A stretch of 64,000 nt of DNA from Xylaria sp. FL1777 (lineage: Eukaryota > Ascomycota > Sordariomycetes > Xylariales > Xylariaceae): contig MU400553.1 of the NCBI GenBank assembly GCA_022578965.1, positions 186,001 through 250,000 of the forward strand, written 5' to 3'. The notes below the pieces were generated by a model, which saw only the letters and a list, made by a program, of their open reading frames with translations, had not been told where the DNA came from and made no database searches. Below are positions 1-12,763 of this stretch, piece after piece (the stretch's first letter is position 1; each line of letters opens with the position of its first letter). Position numbers and translations under genes: made by a program.

Positions 1-3000
1 CCGGATAAGTAAGAGGCTCCGAGATTAAGTCGTGGGTTGAGCGGCACATAATAATTACCAATTCTCCTACTGAGTATAGCGCTTGGACTCGGTGTTGGAG
101 ATGTGAATCGTGTTGTGGGATGCAACCGGAAGCAATGGCTGATGCCTAGGCAGTCTTATTCCAACTATTCCGCCACTCCTATTAAACGAGAAGATGCATA
201 TGCATAAAGGACCATCCGCTGCGCTGACTGTGTACGCAGTATTGGAGCAGGTATCGATGGATTACGTGTACAAGCTGACAAGCTCAAAAGATCCGTCTGT
301 GTTAGATCTCCGGGCCTGCCGGCAAATTATCATCCCCTCAAACGAGTCGACGAGCAGAGAACAAGATCAAGCTGCGGCATTTGCCATGATATGATGCGAT
401 CATCTGGATAACAACATGCCTGTCTTGTATGCAGCCTTGATGGCGCGACCGTTGTGAACACACGTGTATGTTAGCACTCTGCATCAAACTCCAGCTGCTC
501 GTGGTGTGCATGGTATGTGATCCTCCTGCTTTCGGGGTTGAGCATACCTACACTTGGTACGATACACTGGCTGGCTGGTGCAGATCGCTCCAGGTATATG
601 TGCTCATTTTAAATATCACCCGTCCCCAGCCGTGCCCTTCCCCAGCCGGGGAATTTGGGTCGCGTTTATGCGGTAAGCGAGATGTGCTCCCCGGCGCCCC
701 GGGTCGCTTTCGTCGTTGTTGTTAGAGAGCTACTCTAACTAATCCCGTTGAGGCATCCAGGAGGTCGACGTTGCTGTTTTAGACTTATTACGCAGCTACT
801 AGTGTTTCGCAGTCACTTGGCTACTAATTATTGGCTCTTTGCGACAGTCACTGGGTGTTGCAATTAACTACGGCTGGAACAAGGTTGCGTTGAGTATCGC
901 ACCAAATGCTTACTTCAGCTGAAGATAGTCCTGTCAGCGTGGTTGTAGCTTAGCTATACCCACCCTTGCATTCTGATTTCTTGGACGATATTGCTAGCTA
1001 AATAAATATCATGATATGGGAAATATTTCGTCCTGGAAAGAAGAAATTCGGATCCTGATCTCATGACGAGCCTTGACATCGGAAGTAACAGGCCGATGCA
1101 ATGTGAGCTGACGAGACATATTCCAGATACGGTTACATCAGTAATTTGGTATCTCTCTTCATATATGATACGGTACACAGTAGGTATCACCCTTGGTCCT
1201 AATTTCTGATTGCGGAAAGTTCTACGTATATATCGGCAGACAGGGTTTAATTGTGGCATTATTGTTTCTTAGAGGAGGCTTTAAGATCCTCTTGATCTTG
1301 GCAGCCGGTATCAAAGTAATGCCTCGTTTGGTACAAAGAGGTTGCCTTACCGGTGTTTAGATAGGTACTACACTAACTAGTATGAACCCTGTACTTTGGC
1401 GTTGGATGTTCCGTACTGTTGATCATCGGCATTTCGTGCATGTCTACACATACTTAGCTCACTATGTACAATGCAGCTGTAGAAGGCTTAAGTACTTTTA
1501 TCCTAACAAATGAAAAAAAGGAAGTGAAAACGTGAATTAGAACCCTTAAACAGGTCTAGCTTGATATTCTAACGTAGTTTAATTTCCAAATATGTCTCGC
1601 GAAGCTCGAAGCACCTGAACTAAACAAGCTGGTGATACGGCCTAAGTGGCGGAATTACGGCGCAGCCAACCTGATAGGGATAAGAGACTTTTTTTCAAGG
1701 CTCCGATGGTCCGTTTTCCTCGCGCATACCTGCCCAGAGCGTACGCTAGAGAGAGTGCATGATTTCTGGACTGCGTAAACTCCGGTTCAACGCAATACAT
1801 GTCGTCGCCGTCGTCTGGGTACTATATGACTTAAAGATAGTAACTAATCCTTTACCGGGGAGTCACCGGTCCCAGGTTATATGTCAACGTGACCCGAAGA
1901 ACACGATCCGGGTGCTGCGGGTTATTGGGAATTAATGGTGTATATGCGCTGCAACTCAGGTACACATGTAAGACGACAGTGATTGGAAGTCCAAGATCCT
2001 ACTTACTGCATCCAGCGAAAGGCAAAAGGTATGATCCTGGTAGCCATCCTAGCACCTATCCATGAGGCAGACAGGTATCTATTCTGGGGTTTCATGGTGT
2101 AGAAAAAACCGAGGGAGCGGGTTCGTGGTCCTTCAGGATAAGCGAGACCAAGGGAATGTCCCCCATACCCAAACTTCAGAATCTTACTTACATGCTGTCT
2201 GGCCTGGTTTGGGGTGCAGAATATATGTGCGCGACATATATGTCTGGATGCTTGCATCAGCGCGATTTGTCCAACACTTGTTCCGATCGCGACTCTTGCA
2301 TATCTGCTAGACCTCCTACACTACGCTCCTTTCTAGCCACGCGCGCGCCGATGCTACACCTTGGTTAGACTGTACTAGACCGTAACGACGTCGATCGTCA
2401 AGGGGGCGTGAGGATTTCACCGACGCATGCAACTCTACGTTTTGAGCTGCACGCACGTTACACCACGTCTTAGCCTGCAGTAGGGCTGTCGCTTGGCATG
2501 GTCAGACTTCAGCACAGAATGTAACGCTGGGCTGTGTTGAATAAACGCCCCCTCCGCCTCTTTCGTCCGTCTTTGGCCTGAACAGTGGTGGACAGCGGTG
2601 GGTTCTACCAACATGCAGCATTGCGCAATGATGCCACCTACCTCAGCGTACAGAGGGCGTTGTTGGTGTTGTCCGTTGCGCCAAGCATTCACCATTGGTG
2701 CACAATCTTGCCGGCCCGAAGCGTTTCCCGGGATACTCCCCTGATGTCTCTCGGCCTGTGACAAGATCCCTACTTACGTGTCCACAGCATTGGGTTTGTC
2801 AGGCATGGTCTGTCGTTCTTCGGCCCCAATACAGCTATCTATGGAGACACCCCTTCATCAACGGTGGCTGTGGTGGCAATGCTACTACACGTGTGGGCTG
2901 ATTCTCGGCCAGCATCACGCAAGATTAGGAGGCCGAACCACCCAACGACGCATGGTCAGCCAGCCGCATACTATAATTCGAGACCTAACATGACCTGTCA

Positions 3001-4733
3001 TAAAGTAGAAGCCCATGATCTGCCCATAACCGTACTTTACTGTGTTGATGGAGGTAACGCTAGTGTAGCGACTGCGTACGTAAAAGTCCCGAATTTACCG
3101 TTTTCCCCCTAAATACTTAAATGAAATGGTGCTGCATCTCCAACAGGAAAAGGCGAAGATGGCTAAACCCCTCCCTTTGGTCGCCCCACGGGCATTCAGA
3201 CCATCATAGTTCGTGTCCGATTGAGTTTAGCAGATCTTTCCATGACGCGAGTCACCGTGCTTGCTCGGCATAGGATACAAACGCGATTGGATACTTGAAT
3301 GAGGCGAGGACAATTTAGGGCTTCAAAAATTTGGTGTCCAATTATTTTCTATCGAGCTACTGGCTGCGAAATTCCTCACGCGGACGTGGTTTGCTCTATC
3401 GTATTGCACTTTAGGCGAACAGGATTTGACCTTTCTTCCCCCTACCCTTGCTGGTTCCATGATCGACGTACCGTACATACTCATAGATAGGGGATGAGCG
3501 GTGTCCGGTCAGCCGGCAGATCGTCAACTTTGGAGTCTCATCTTGGTCCTATAGATAGATGGGAATTAGCATTCCGACAATTCCCATATTTGTTATACCC
3601 ACCATTTTGCTGATTTCAAACGCTAATTTAGACTACCTTTTTTAATCGTTACGGGCGCTGTATGAGGCATAGACTAGCATAATTCTATGCGCTTAATTAA
3701 GATTTCTCTTTAGATGTCGCTATGGAACGTACGGTGTATAAATCCGTTCAGCTCTAAGTCGACGAATTAGGTACTCTCACCCTTGGCTATAGCAATGTCA
3801 TATCCTGTCCCCCCCCCACGTTAGGGCCGCGTTTCGACATCATCCATGGGTTTCCCTGCTTGGATGACTAGGTACATGCCAATGTATGCTCCCAGGATAT
3901 CCGACAGGCGAGGTGGAGGGTCGGGAACCATAGTCCTGGTAACCTTACCCTAGCAGCTATACCATACCGTGGTATTGTATAATTCTCACCCGGAATGGTG
4001 GGTCAAGGTTACCCCAACATCCAGACCAGGTGACCAAATACTGTATGCATTCGAGTCCCTGTGGAGACATTCATGTGCAATCTGTAGGTACGTGTAGAGT
4101 CCAATCTATGTTGGTACCGTAGGGGGAGGAGATTCGCGGTTGGGCAGTACCAAGACCAGTAACCCAGACGCTGACTTCTTCTCTGGTGGCGCTACCCATC
4201 ACGGCTCGTCCCCCGAGCGCCTCTCAGGATGGTTGTTGTCCTGAATGTAGAGTTGACGAGGGGCTTACAGCCCACCATATTGGGATGGGTTCCTCCAGAC
4301 TAAGCCCAGCCCTTGACGTCTTTGTGGCCGCGGCCTGCTATCAACCAGGTTCCTGTCTAATAACGACTCCCAGTAGATAAATCTTACCTACATTCAGCCT
4401 TTAGAAATGTGTAAGGGATCTTCATTCTCTCTCAGCGCCATCTGCGGCTGTCGTAATCCACTTACTCTGTGTTGTTTTCGATCTCTTTTGCCAAACGTTA
4501 CCCAACTTCTTCTCCTTTATCAGCAAACATCGCCCCGGAACGAATCAATTAGCCTGCCCTCAATCCATCTCGTACAAATTTCGTGACGTTTCCATTTGAA
4601 CAAGAACCCGGCCGTCACTTGTTTGCTTCGTTCACCGCCTACTGATTCACTCACTCAGTGACTCCCAATTGAGTGACACACTTTAAAGACGTGGCTAGCC
4701 AATAGATCCTCTGTACGTCTCTTTTCTAGAAAG
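1..4733. other. Gene-poor stretch, no supported gene
   Basis: This stretch of ordinary base composition holds only short, overlapping open frames on both strands, none longer than about 110 codons, with no recognisable domain, splice pattern or codon bias. I saw no tRNA boxes, no terminal repeats and no RIP-like AT enrichment. It reads as intergenic DNA upstream of the acyltransferase gene; the last few hundred bases before 4734 are presumably that gene's promoter. A run of nine C residues lies near 3810. Confidence 0.6.
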
Positions 4734-6275
4734 ATGCATATAGACCTCCCACATGCCTTCTGCCATACTGTACGGAAACGACGCTATCGTCATCATCTCC
4801 CGCCTATTTCGAAGCCAGACAAAATACGCAGGGCACCACGACACTCCACGATGCATGCACCCGATTGCTGCACAAATGAGATGCTATCGGTGTTCAACCA
4901 GTGTTCACCTCGCGGATATATATGTGTAGTGCTTTGCTTCCCTTGTGATGATCATCGACGGGGAGATGCGGTCCACCATATTCAACAGTCACTGACGCGA
5001 CTCGCCAACGAGCATCCACTCTTTGCTGCCCGACTATACACCGCTGGTGATGGCATAGTCCTCATGCAACGGTCATGTACTTACGGTATCCCATTTGAGG
5101 TTATATCCAGTAAAGATGGAGAGGAGCTCGACTATGAACAACTAAGAAGCGAAGAGTTCCCTCCAGAGAGGTTCATCGATCCTCGTTACGGCATCCCCGG
5201 CCTTGCCGATTCAAATTGCGGCCCTTTACCAGTGTCCAAGGTTGACGTTACCTTTACCCGCGGCGGATTACTACTCTCAATATTCCTTCAGCACGCAATT
5301 AGTGATGGAAGTTCATTACGAGTCTTTCTAGAGGCCATCGGTAACCAGACACGAAATATCTCCGCTTATCCACCCTCTGAGCAGAAACTCCGAGTTGCAA
5401 GTCCTATATTGCACAGTGTTGCAAGTCGCAAGCTTTCAGAAATGCCAATGTTCAAGACTTTGATTGCGGGATGTCCCGAGTATACGATTCTTCCAGATCT
5501 CAGCGGTCCAACACAACCGCGGATGCAGAAGACAGAACCGCCCATTCAAGACCCCAAGAGAATAGGCAAAATATTCGTTTTCACCGATGAGCGACTTAAC
5601 GAACTTCGAAACCTCGTTCAAACTATGAACAAATCAAATGACCGGCCAACAGCATATATGAGTCTCGCGGCTCTCGCTTTTGCCCACATCACCAAAGCCC
5701 GTATCAAGACGGAACCATTCCCAACAGGACTCCCTCCCAGCCACTTGGCGAAGCTATGGAATTCGGTAAATTGGCGGCCAAGGGCCTTTCCCGGTGCTAC
5801 AGACAACTACTTCGGTAACGCCGTCTTGCCAGCAGTAACGAGTGTTCCGCGAGAGCAGGTTAACGCCGCCTGCGATGACAACAGGGGTCTTGCCTGCCTA
5901 GTGCCCATCATTAAGGGGTCTATTGACGTGGTAAACGAGACATACGTAACCCAACGTATGTCAATGATGTCCCAAGCACCCGACCCACGTATGGTGGGTG
6001 TTAATTATGACCCGCGCGCACCCGAGATGCTCGCCTTCAACACCTGGCGCCATTTCGGTGCCGATGTTGAGTGGCATATCCCCGGAGTGTCTGCTACGAA
6101 GCCAGACGCGATCAGGAGAGCTACAGGTGGATGGGGGCTAGGGACGGCGCTCATTCTGCCAGCTAAGGAAGATTCATACAAGCAGGAGTTGTTTGTAAGC
6201 TTATCGGTTAGCGCCATGCATGCGCTTTGTGAGGACGAGAGATGGATGCAATGGGTCGACAGGATCATTGGTTAA
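4734..6275 (+). CDS. BAHD-like / trichothecene 3-O-acetyltransferase-like acyltransferase
   Basis: This single open frame of 513 codons encodes a protein resembling fungal CoA-dependent acyltransferases of the BAHD/TRI101-like group, which transfer an acyl group from acyl-CoA to a hydroxyl or amine of a small metabolite in the cytosol. The catalytic HxxxDG motif is present as HAISDG at residues 187-192. Further family features are the N-terminal VVLCFPCDD strand (about 64-73), the SVNWRPR and NYFGNAVLP segments in the middle, and a C-terminal HFGAD followed by GGWGLGTALILP, where plant BAHD enzymes carry DFGWG. The start is uncertain: Met1 adds a basic, low-complexity leader, whereas Met40 (4851) sits just before the conserved domain. 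The gene stands alone with no other biosynthetic gene within 6 kb, so the substrate cannot be inferred. Family assignment is fairly sure; a trichothecene-specific role is not claimed. Confidence 0.85.
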   Translation: MHIDLPHAFCHTVRKRRYRHHLPPISKPDKIRRAPRHSTMHAPDCCTNEMLSVFNQCSPRGYICVVLCFPCDDHRRGDAVHHIQQSLTRLANEHPLFAARLYTAGDGIVLMQRSCTYGIPFEVISSKDGEELDYEQLRSEEFPPERFIDPRYGIPGLADSNCGPLPVSKVDVTFTRGGLLLSIFLQHAISDGSSLRVFLEAIGNQTRNISAYPPSEQKLRVASPILHSVASRKLSEMPMFKTLIAGCPEYTILPDLSGPTQPRMQKTEPPIQDPKRIGKIFVFTDERLNELRNLVQTMNKSNDRPTAYMSLAALAFAHITKARIKTEPFPTGLPPSHLAKLWNSVNWRPRAFPGATDNYFGNAVLPAVTSVPREQVNAACDDNRGLACLVPIIKGSIDVVNETYVTQRMSMMSQAPDPRMVGVNYDPRAPEMLAFNTWRHFGADVEWHIPGVSATKPDAIRRATGGWGLGTALILPAKEDSYKQELFVSLSVSAMHALCEDERWMQWVDRIIG

Positions 6276-8200
6276 TAAAGAGGATGCATGATTACTAAGG
6301 AGCGGCGCATTGGATACCCCGGAATTGATACATGTACTATTTTCTTATGAGAACACCTCACCAAGTCTTCATCGCCAAGGCCTTCCATATACAATCTAAC
6401 CTATATGCGATGTGTACGAGATGCACGACCTCACAACTGCAGCCCATGCTCCTATACACTCTCCGTACTTCCGCCATAATAGCAACGAGACTGTTGGTAC
6501 TTCCGTATTTCCCTCTGGCCTCATTCAGATTCCGTATGTGTAATAGCGTCGGCTTCGCCTAAGACCTACTGTACTTGGCGGGCGTCAGTTATTTGCCCCG
6601 TGGAAAACCCATGGAAGGCCTTCTAGTGTCACTAGACAGACTACACTAGTGTAGATATCGTAGCCTTACGCATAAAGCCATTTCCACTAGGTATGGTCGT
6701 CTACGCAGTATGTACGTAATTCGTCATACCCATTCCCATCGTCTTACATAGCACAATCTCCCAGCTAGGGTGCACTCCGTGCCGCTCATTCCACGGATGT
6801 GGTGTAGATGGGTCAGGAATTCACGACCCGCTACGATTATTGACATATGTGCCTGGCTAAGAACTGCAGCCATGTACGGGGTACAGATCAGTTTCATTGG
6901 CAAGCGAACTAGTTCGCATATATCGTACGCCAAAGCAACGCTGGTCACAAGCTAGCAGAGCACAAACCCAGCGGTAACCGTTTAGCGTACGCAAAGGGTA
7001 ACATATGTAGCCCACAAGACCCCTGACCAGCCTCGAAGCGGTCCTGAAGCGGTTCTGTGTGTGCCAAGCTCGTAATCACTTGGCTAGCGTAAGTACGTCG
7101 TAGTGCAAGTAGAACTCACACAGTCTAAAGGCATCCAGGCAGAGAGCCTAGCGCAGCAACTCTGGTGGTGGGGTGTATAAAACGGTGTTTTATAGTGTGC
7201 ATCCATGAAAGTCCGGATGCTAATTACACCCCTTGCGAATACCATCAACCAATCGCTCCATGAGAATCAACAACTCTAATTACCGGAAGGGTGGACCCGG
7301 ATATCCGGGCTCCAGAGAAAAGAAGAAAATGGGGACAAGGACCGGGTATCACTAGGTCTCACCCGGACGGTGCAGTAGCGTACGTGGATCTTTTCAAGAA
7401 GCAAAAAATACGTTCTTGAGACAAGAACAAAAAGGAAATATGCATATGCACGCTTTATTACTGCGCGCACTACTATATGTACAATCCCTTGCATCAATGC
7501 CAAGACATATATGTATATAGGTACGTAGTACTTCATACCAAACGAAGGCTTACACTGCTGTCATGATGATGTATTTGAACGGGAAGCTTCCAGAGGCTGA
7601 GCGCGACGGCCATTAGGAGGCTGGAGTAAGTCTTCCGACTGTATACTCCAACTACATTTCAGAGAACAGGGCGCATATGTTTGCTTCAATATGCCGAAAT
7701 AAAGCCCCAATAATAAAGTTGAAAATGAAACTCGTAACCAACTTACATCATTTATTTTGAACAATTAATTCTATCTTACTATTAACACAACGTCCAACTT
7801 TTACAATTAATCAAGTATTGTACGTAACACCCGCCGTGCAGAAATGTAGGCATTAGACCTAGAGAAGTTAGTCCCTTTGAATCCACCTGGTATTTGGTTT
7901 AGGGAATCGAGATACCACTTCCCGAAAACGGGAGGCGGAGGTTGAGATGAATTCAAGTACTTTCTAGACTAGGTAGGAGGACACTTTTAACAAGCTTCGG
8001 GGCGTTTTCGGTGTATGCGTTAGATACCAAATCCAGATAGTTCACCACACTATTGGCCGTTTTGCCACTCGCCATTCAGCTTGCGCGAATTTGGCAGTAG
8101 GTAAAGCTTGAAGTAGAGTGATTATTCAACTCCGTCGATTACATATCACAGAGTCCCGAGTCATGCCATGGGGCGCAACTCTTAGAGAACTCGGATACGA

Positions 8201-8500
8201 ATGAATATACTCCTGTATATTACTGTTGTAGTACTCCTAGGTGCGGGTTGCAATTCGGCACTTGTGGTTGCTGATGTATCACAAATATTGATGCGGAGGC
8301 TTTCTTCCTCCTCCTCCTCCCGCCCACCGGTAGCTTGTATACAGCGAACACCTATCTCCGTCACCGCTTCCCGTATCAGCTTACCTGAATTTGAGGTACG
8401 ACGGATAGACTATCTAACTACGTCAAGAACTACATCCGTCAGCTCTCGGCCTCTCCTAGAGACACGTGGGCAGGGCCCGAGCCGCATGAAGACAGTGTAA
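8201..8500 (+). CDS. Doubtful small secreted-protein-like frame
   Basis: A 99-codon frame starts with ATG and opens with MNILLYITVVVLLGAG, a hydrophobic stretch that looks like a signal peptide, followed by a Ser-rich segment encoded by a run of TCC codons and a basic tail. Only two cysteines are present (residues 17 and 46). There is no recognised domain and no flanking gene. Frames of this size arise by chance in a 6.5-kb desert, so this is a candidate only. Confidence 0.2.
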   Translation: MNILLYITVVVLLGAGCNSALVVADVSQILMRRLSSSSSSRPPVACIQRTPISVTASRISLPEFEVRRIDYLTTSRTTSVSSRPLLETRGQGPSRMKTV

Positions 8501-11500
8501 ATTTCATTGTCCCTAATAATACCGCACCGACGACTTATTTTCGTGATTTCTGACGTATCATATTCTCACGACGTCGTCCCCGCGTGCCCGTTAATCGCCG
8601 ACTATCAGTTCGTATGCATGTAGAACCGCGGGATGATGACATTGGACGAAGCGTGTTCCCAAGAGCTAACAAACGCCGTACGTCTCGTATGGAAATCATG
8701 CTGCTGTCGGGAGAGTATGGTGTACCATACGGACGGTGGCTTGGCTGCTGAGTTTGGAGAGTACTGCCGAGTACAGCACAGACTAGGTACACGATAATAA
8801 TAAATAAAATATAGAGGTATAGTTCTACAATAAGCGCCCTAACTTATGCTGTTATATGTATTAACTGCTCCTAAGATCATGAACTCTTCCCGTTAGTCTA
8901 GCCCGGGCTATTTACACATACTAAGGCAGGTTTCTTCACGCGAAAGGGTTCGCGGAATTGCAACCGAGAACTTTCCAACGGATAAGATCTTGTTAGTACG
9001 ATCCCTAGCCGGTGAATCGGGGATGGTTCGACAGACTAGGAGAGATTCTGGTTAGCTTCAGAATTTCACCGAGTCCATGTGGAGAGAGGCTACATCGTAA
9101 ATAGTATAGTACTTTCACGCCCAAAAATACTTAGCGGGATAAAGAACCGGCAGATGATCTGCTTGTACCATTGCATTCCAGTGTACCAACTCCACAAATT
9201 CCTCGGAGAAATAAAGTATTCTGCATGTAAGTCTTCATTCCCATCGAAGTAATGGGAATTATTGCACGTTGTGGGGACAGACTGCAACGTAGGAATGGCC
9301 ACGTGCCGCACTTTGTATAGCGAACACCGGTTGTTTCATAGTGAAGGATTCGAAGAAGACGTAGTTCATGTCGCTGTTGATTTGAACAATCAACCCTGAG
9401 CCTGTAAGGGAGTGTACCGCATCACAAGACGGCGTACGGTTGAAGTTTAGCTCCATATGCGAGGATACAGCCACAGTCCTATGACAGCGGTACCTATACG
9501 TCACCCCGCCAAAACCAACATGTGATTTTGGTATGTAGACAGATTTGTTTAGGGATGTCTTATGAGAACGTATGAGCCGTGTGAAGCGTAAACGGCTCTC
9601 CGTATAATACTCAGTGTTCATAGTAGTACGACTTTCTCAACTCGATATAGGAGGTCTTGTGATACCATGATATCATATGTAAACCCGCGGCTATACTTCG
9701 CTCGTACGATACTATAATACTTCTTTGTTAAATTCCCACAACAGGCCGGTCTGGCTAATCAGTCTTCCAGAAGACTAGTCGAATACAGGACGGCACTGAC
9801 TATAGAATAATAACTCGACCAGCTTGTTTTCTTATTACAACCCTGTCCCTAACCCCGGAGAAATCTGTGACCGGGGAACAGAGTGTCGAGGTTCCGGTGG
9901 TATTTTGGAAACTCCCTGTTCCAACAATACCTATAGGCGAGTATCGACAGAGCCTGAGACGAGCTGAATACTAGATAGGCACTCAGTCCACTTAAGCTGC
10001 GATAGTCTTCTGCCTTGCTATTGGCTGTATGCATTATATGCGTATATCCAGGCCCGGTCTGTACCAAGATGCGTTCTGACAGATCGTGTATAAAGCAGGC
10101 TTGGGGACAACATACTAACCGGGCGAGGCATCATGAGCGAATTAGAACCCATTGTCCGGACATGGTCTCGTGAAGCTAAAGGACTCGTACCCCTGTCAAG
10201 GTCTAACTTTAGATATCGAGTTTGAATTTCCCGCTCGTCCGGTCCTGCAAGATGCTCCCACGTTTTGCCAGACATTATATTTCAGACGAAATATACCGCT
10301 AGAGCCAAATGCCAAGTACGACGCCTGCTATGGAATCGTATCATGGTATATGAGTGCCTTTTTCAGTTCCAAGTGCTTTCTGAATTACACGCACTTGTTA
10401 GCTAAGCCAGCACTAATGTAATGCCCAGGTCAGTTACGGAGATAAATGTCAATTATGTCGATAAGTGATCGACACTCTTGGCTTAACTAGGTATTAGTCG
10501 CCGTCCAAGTCTCAAGTTATCGCCTTATCTCGTTCGCGGTTCACGCCGTCCCGCAGCGGGTCTCCGGGACCATCTTAGATATACGCAGTAGGTAGGCGGT
10601 TTCATACCCAGGGTTCTTTGGGAACAGGCGGTCACGGAATACCCATAATTTACCGTCCCGAGAGTCGCCATGTAGTACGGCCCGCAACTGTAATAGAAGG
10701 TATTCACTACGGTAGTAGCGACATCATCATCATTATTATCATCATCCGTTGTAGTGTTTAGTGGGTAGATTCTTCGACTGGCAACGACTGGCAACGATAG
10801 TAACCCCAGGTCCTCCGATCAGTGCTCCCACCTATTAATCAGGTCAGGGTGTGTCACTGTTACGTCACCAATGAGTAGCTGATAGGTCGATGTACGTGGG
10901 TTAGGACTCAATAGCATATGATTCCTGGACCGCCCTTTTTTCAGTTGGGGTTTTTTTACTCAGTAAGTCCTTATACAACTAGCCTGCTTAATATTATCAC
11001 TACCCCTGCTGACTGCCCACCAGCGAATTCAACGTCTGACAAGCCGAGGTATCTCTTTCCGTGTGGACCTTCGATAGCGGCAGGCATGAATAGTACAAAC
11101 TTGCATTAAATGACGCGAGCTATATAGTCCTAGGTGGAGCAAGCGCAGTGTTGAAGCGGCCATTTGAACAAACTGGGTATTCAAATTCCTTGTAAAACGA
11201 GCTAGGATTATCAATACAAAAACCTGTTTTAGACTTTTGTGAATTATGAACTTCTTTTTGCCACATTGACCTATGAAATGCGGTGTTAACACAATAAGTT
11301 ATGATTAAATTCACCGTGTAATTCGAGAGAGAAGAAAGGCTTTGATATACTTTTTCATAGAGATAAGGGTAAGGTTCTTGCGAGAATGAATTGAGTTATA
11401 GATCATCTGAAAGTTAATCAATTATTAAATGAAGACTTGACTGGTTATCCATCCAACACGGTTTATCTACCCTAAGTCAATAGGGCATATAGTTAGATAA

Positions 11501-12296
11501 GAAGTCATACTGTTAGTTTCAATCTTTTTATTTCTAACTGATTGATATATTAAGAATCTTTTCGTTAATTTTCGGTGATAACGAAGGCGAGCGATTGATA
11601 TTTATCTCTGAGACGCCATTCTCTTCCCAACAACTAGTTTATTGTAAATTAACAATTGTAATTTGTACCGTGGGCATGACACGTAGGGCTTACAATTTCT
11701 GTAATAAACGCTGTGTTTTACTAGTCCCAGTGAATATGTTTTATACGGTTCAAATGGGTCAAATAAGGCCAGCGAGGGTTTGAGTTTTCACTTAGACGCG
11801 TAGTTTAATGTTTATTCTATATTCCTCACACTCCTGGTCCTGACTTAGCTGTGGAACTTAGAGACCAAATTGTTTTATCAGTACTATTTACACCGGGATT
11901 GACTTGACCGGAACCAACAACATTAACACAAAATTCGCCAATAGAACATATTATTACGCTTTTTAATATATCCCAAAATTTACAGTATCTCCCCTATGTT
12001 TTTAGTAGGTATATACTTCAGGAACTAAACTAGATAGTTTCGTTCACGCTAGATAGACATAGGTCTATGAATAGATTAATCACTGCACTTCCTAATTTTA
12101 CCAGAAGAGATAATGAGCTTCTAACGAGACAAACTCGTTGAGCCCTAAGCTAAGTCGCTAAGTTATGTTTCACCACCTGTTTTATCTTGAGGTAAAGTGT
12201 TCAATCTACTAATATTTGATATTGATAGAGGCTGGACGACTACTCATGTTCACGGTGATAAAACTAGGAATCTGAAGGTTATCCTATTGCAGTGGA

Positions 12297-12485
12297 TCAA
12301 ATGGGAATGATGGAGTGACTCCAGGTTCTATTTACCATGTATCCTTCCAGACTATGTTCAAGGTCTCGTACTGCTTCTTGAACCTGTGCTTGACGTTGAT
12401 ACCTATTATTGCATACAAATGTCGAAAACTTCGTATGGAAGCCTCCAGGACTAGAAGCGTCCACACCACCTACGACGCACGCCAA
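12297..12485 (-). pseudogene. Possible coding remnant, unrecognised
   Basis: A 62-codon minus-strand frame contains a fairly protein-like composition (VVGGVDASSPGGFHTKFST near the start, then a Gln/Glu/Arg-rich helix-like segment). I do not recognise it and see no exon partners. It may be a degraded gene fragment or chance. Confidence 0.15.
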
Positions 12486-12763
12486 TAAGGTTTTTGTGGC
12501 CCCAGTAATGGAGCTGAATTATTGAATTTTATCGCGTTAAATCTCCGCTACAACAACACAACTCTTTGTCTGGCATTTTCATTCTACGAACAGACTATGG
12601 TAGATGGTCGTATTGCGGGGATAATCCGGTATATTTATAGGATCTGCCGAACACAGCCCCGCATGATCCTTCGATGGACGCCAAACAATGACCTGATAAT
12701 GCAACTTACAATCTATTTCTTTCTCCTCTGATTTATCTTGCTTCCTCGATTTGTTCGCACGAT

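Larger units (their letters stand above)
6276..12763. other. Gene desert of about 6.5 kb
   Basis: No gene with a recognisable domain or convincing exon-intron structure is visible. The part from about 11.1 to 12.2 kb is visibly more AT-rich than its surroundings but lacks RIP-type relics I could read. Two weak candidates lie inside and are listed separately (8201-8500 plus strand, 12297-12485 minus strand). A short ATC-rich microsatellite occurs near 10722-10746. No terminal repeats or tRNAs were recognised. Confidence 0.55.
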
